A DNA stretch of 64,000 bases. Origin: Epiperipatus broadwayi. Taxonomy: Eukaryota; Onychophora; Udeonychophora; Euonychophora; Peripatidae. The stretch is taken from positions 1-64,000 of the forward strand of contig JAQFVV010013363.1 of NCBI GenBank assembly GCA_028023455.1. The letters run 5' to 3'. Of the stretch, positions 60,717 to 64,000 are shown in pieces. The notes beneath the pieces were generated by a model. The model was not told the origin of the DNA. It searched no databases and worked only from the letters and a program-made list of their open reading frames with translations. Positions within the stretch are counted from its first letter, which is position 1. Each line of letters begins with the position of its first letter. A program made the translations under genes and the position numbers.

Positions 60717-61003
60717 TATATTGACTAGTTTAGCTTTATGCTTGTAATGTTTATTTATATATATATATATTTACTTCAGTTGCATTAAAATACAACTAAT
60801 TTTAATTGAACTTTTTTCTCTCTTTTCTTAAAACAGTTGCTTCATACTTTAAACAATTTATAAAATAGAATATAGTATATCAATATTAAATACAATTAAA
60901 ACATTTAGGATAAATTATAGATAGTCACTTTTAAATATAATACAATGCAAGATAACTTTAGTTTGTTTCTTTCCACTAGAAAATATTAGACAGCTCTATG
61001 AAT
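60717..61003. other. Penelope 3' TA-rich end and simple sequence
   Basis: TAGTTTAGCTTTATGCTTGT at 60727 is shared with the 38.8-kb copy, so the family end extends to the (TA)n near 60765. Nothing else is seen. Confidence 0.5.
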
Positions 61004-61016
61004 TGAAATAAGTATT

Positions 61017-61552
61017 TTTTTTAAAGATTTGTGATAATGGCATTTTAGGTGCATTTATATATTGACTATTTTCATCATCTAGTATTGAGTATTGAATGTC
61101 TTTATAAACATTTAACTTTATTTAAAATTTCAAAGTACATTCAACTGTTTGTAATAGCACACAGGTTAGTGTATGAAACAATATTTCAAGAGATATGATT
61201 TGCCTCTCTTCTTGAAGTGTTGCTGGCCTAACCAGTGACAGTACTACCATGGGAATCAAACCTGGACTTTTAGACTCTTAAATATTGAATTTTAAAGTAA
61301 CCATTTAATCAACTCAATATTCAAGAATCTAGAGGTCCATGTATGATTTCCAAGCTAGTATTATCACTGGTCAGACAACAACATGTGTAGAAGAGAGGAG
61401 AATAATGTCAATTGAATTATTGTACATAAACTAACCTGTGTCTATTACTAACAGTTGAATGCACTTTGAAAATTTAAATAAAGTTAATTTTTTATAAAGA
61501 CATTAAATGCTTAATACTAGATGATGTAAGTAGTCCAATATATAAATACAAC
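61017..61552. mobile_element. Foldback pair of a tRNA-derived SINE
   Basis: A 13-bp duplication TGAAATAAGTATT (61004-61016 and 61553-61565) encloses the whole structure. Two arms of about 250 bp are inverted around about 61290. TTCAACTGTTTGTAATAGCA (61141) faces TTACTAACAGTTGAATGCAC (61447). On the minus strand of the left arm, GTCCAGGTTTGATTCCC (complement of about 61252-61268) is a good tRNA B box, with an anticodon-arm-like AAGAGTCTAAAAGTCC before it. The tRNA heads face the centre, so the copies are joined at their 5' ends. Confidence 0.75.
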
Positions 61553-61565
61553 TGAAATAAGTATT

Positions 61566-62639
61566 GTTTCTTTATTTTTAACCCGATTTATTAGAAGTAA
61601 CATGTCAAGTTTTTCAGATGTCCAGCTTAGATTAGCAAATAGTGTTTTTTTCCTTTTTACTTGCAAAAAATACTGGAAGTCTAATCATTCTAATGAAGAG
61701 AAAACCCAGAATGACTGCAATAGGAACAATTTATTTTACATACATTTTAATTCTTTCTATCTTGAATAGCTCATGTCAGTTTTTTTTTTTCAGTTTAAGT
61801 TGATTAATTTGCATAACATTTTAATTGCCTGAATAGTTTTTTAATCTTTTATCTAATTATGTTATTTGCAATTCATTCTTTGCAAAAGAATTTTAAATTT
61901 TTTTTAATTTTTTTTTTAAATTTCTCATTGAAGTAGAAAACCACATTGTTCATTTCAATTCTCCAATGTGAAACAAAAAAAAAGTTTGTAGTTATCTTAA
62001 CTTCTTTTTATGTCCAACTGACATTTTAAGCTCTTTTAATCTTGTTTATTGCTTATTAATATAATATTATTCCATTATAGTTAGACACTAACCTTTATCT
62101 AAAGTTCTTTTCTTTGTGATGACTGAAATACATCTCTGACTCTTATCAGAGAGTTTTTTTTATTATTTTCTAGATGATGCATAATATGTATGTCCATATA
62201 TATGACAAATCTCTTCTGGTCAGGTTTGTTAAAATTTACAGTACAAGTAATTCTATGATAAAATTAATAATGTTTCTTTTCACCTGAATAAAACATTTCA
62301 TAGTTTATGTCACTTAGTAGATTTGCCATTCTTTCAATAGTCAACCGATTGTTAGTCAACATTACATGTTAAATATTAGCCAACAAATCATGGTTTATAA
62401 GGTGAATAATATGGCTTTATGATTGGGGAAAATCTGTTAGTGCTATTAATTTTGCTACCTATCTTTAAAAAATATGATAAGATTTCTCCAGTCTTGACTT
62501 GTATTATTCTTGAAATACCTGTTGCAATACATTATCTTGATGCTTCTCATGCCAAAAGCTTTGTACAATTGTCTTTTTGTATTTCACCAATCCTTGTCTG
62601 GACTACCCAAATAATTTGTGGTAATGATGTGCATCTCGT
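61566..62639. other. AT-rich DNA, nothing firmly recognised
   Basis: A plus-strand 81-codon frame at 62419-62664 is probably the shadow of a decayed minus-strand protein (next entry). Confidence 0.4.
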
Positions 62640-63610
62640 TCAGCAGGTTCATTTAAATAGTTGAATGGATTTTCATATGGCAACCCATTGAAGATATTAA
62701 CTTGTACCAGTTTGAATACAAAACTATTGTTCATATAAGTTAGTATATTATTGATTATTCTCTCTTTTATTGACATCTATTGTCTGGTTAGTTATGTAAG
62801 ATTGATTCACTTCTCCATGTCTATTCAGACTAACCTCTGCATTCTTCATAAATCCCTTTCTTTTATGATCTATAGATAGTGCCTGCATTTGTTCTTCAAA
62901 ATTTATGATTCATTGTATGAAATTCTCCTTATGTCAGAGTTGAATTTTATATACTTGATAATAAATTTTGAAAAAGCTTCTATTTCTGTCTTCTGATGAT
63001 CTATTTGATGTAGCATCATTTGGTCTCTTTGTTTATTTCTGATTTCTTGAAATTTATTCATTTCATTCTCAAATTTTTGTATTTTGTTTACCAAACTGTA
63101 TTACATTTTTTTAAGTCTTATGTCTGACTCATATTTATTTTTTAGAATTTTGTCATGCATCTGTTTATTTTTTCTTTTGTATAAATATGGTTTTTATTTC
63201 ATACTTTGCTTCATCTTTCCACCTATTTTACATAAGTTTTCTTCCAGATTTTGATCTCATTTTTTAAAGTTTTTGGCCAACATGGTTTTTTCATCATTAA
63301 TTCCATCTGTTTTTGATTATCTTCCATTCATTTTTGCATCACTAAATTCCTCTAACTTTGATTATATTTCATATGTTTAAGTAATGTGCTAACCACCTGC
63401 ATCATATCTAATTGCAATGATTTTGCAGTACTCTCAGAAATTTTTATCTCTTCATTAATGTTCTTATGCCCTAGTTTTTTGTGTGTATCATTATTTAGAT
63501 GAACATTATCCAATCAAGAATTTCACAACTATCTTCTTCACCATTTGTGTCTGGCCTGTCTGCTTCAATCACTTCCTGTTCTTACTCATTCTTATCATTT
63601 TCTTTCTGCA
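62640..63610 (-). pseudogene. Decayed coding relic, possibly an LTR-retrotransposon gag-like protein
   Basis: Minus-strand readings broken by stops have the composition of a protein: an acidic and coiled-coil section (63600-62900, including QKTEIEAFSKFIIKYIKF at about 62950-63005), then at about 62650-62760 a stretch with FNGLPYENPFNYLNE. The F-x-G-x-P-x-E-x-P-x-x-x-L spacing resembles the capsid region of Ty3-type gag proteins. I see no protease or reverse transcriptase nearby. The assignment is weak; an unrelated coiled-coil host pseudogene is possible. Confidence 0.3.
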
Positions 63611-64000
63611 TTTTATTAATATTCAAAATTTTTATATACAATAAACTTATTCTTTTATAATTATAACTGGATTCATCACCAACTACACTACATCATATCC
63701 TGGAACATCTTGGATCTTGATATGCCCTTAAATGTTCTCTTTCCAGCATAACTTGCATTGTTTATTTTTTATTGCTATTATAATATAATTACAATGCATG
63801 GAGCAAAAAATAACTATTCACTGGTAAACCATACTATTCATTCAGTTCATACAAATGAAAGATTACAACAATTGAAAAATAAAGCCTTCACCCTGGAAGA
63901 GGAAAAATTTACAATGAATAAATGTGCATCATAAGTATTATATTTAATAGGGCTAACATTTCATACAACAATAATTTAATAACAAAACATAATTATCATT
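63611..64000. other. AT-rich window end, nothing recognised
   Basis: Only short chance frames are seen. Confidence 0.4.

Overview
The window looks like AT-rich (roughly 70% or more A+T by eye), gene-poor DNA from an invertebrate animal. Supporting signs are Penelope-like elements with a GIY-YIG domain, RTE-clade LINEs ending in (GAT)n, tRNA-derived SINEs, hAT and Helitron relics, and a broken retrocopy of the nuclear protein YLPM1/ZAP3. There are no operons, rRNAs or CRISPR arrays. I cannot name the species.

The only plausible host gene is a minus-strand open frame at 733-1548, apparently continuing to 666 after a one-base shift, with an NRF1-type motif just upstream. Nearly everything else recognisable is mobile DNA. 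A complete small Helitron lies at 4606-5364. RTE copies or fragments lie at 7222-7510 (-), 8465-8665, 18840-21905, 27760-31055 (the best copy) and 48735-49590. hAT-type MITEs with 8-bp duplications lie at 26676-27063 and 46463-46867. A short tRNA-like SINE occurs at 17165-17270 and 27346-27450. A YLPM1 retrocopy at 25175-26675 is framed by two direct copies of one repeat. Penelope-like copies lie at 38335-38870, 42290-43578, 53551-53660 and 58281-60716.

The most interesting layer is a set of small repeats carrying sequences that fold as type I hammerhead ribozymes with a minimal two-base-pair stem III. The arrangement resembles the ribozymes known from Penelope-like elements and retrozymes. 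One kind sits at 12891-12949. A second, different family occurs at 12.6-13.8 kb, 49.0-49.3 kb and 55.3-55.8 kb. The Penelope-like tails carry a degenerate hammerhead-like motif.

Across three unrelated element classes (Penelope-like, hammerhead repeats, a tRNA-SINE) copies are arranged as inverted pairs joined at their 5' ends. In at least two cases one target-site duplication encloses the whole inverted pair, so the pair appears to have inserted as one unit. A shared integration or cDNA snap-back process is the main hypothesis this window raises. All similarity statements come from reading by eye; no alignment or database search was run.
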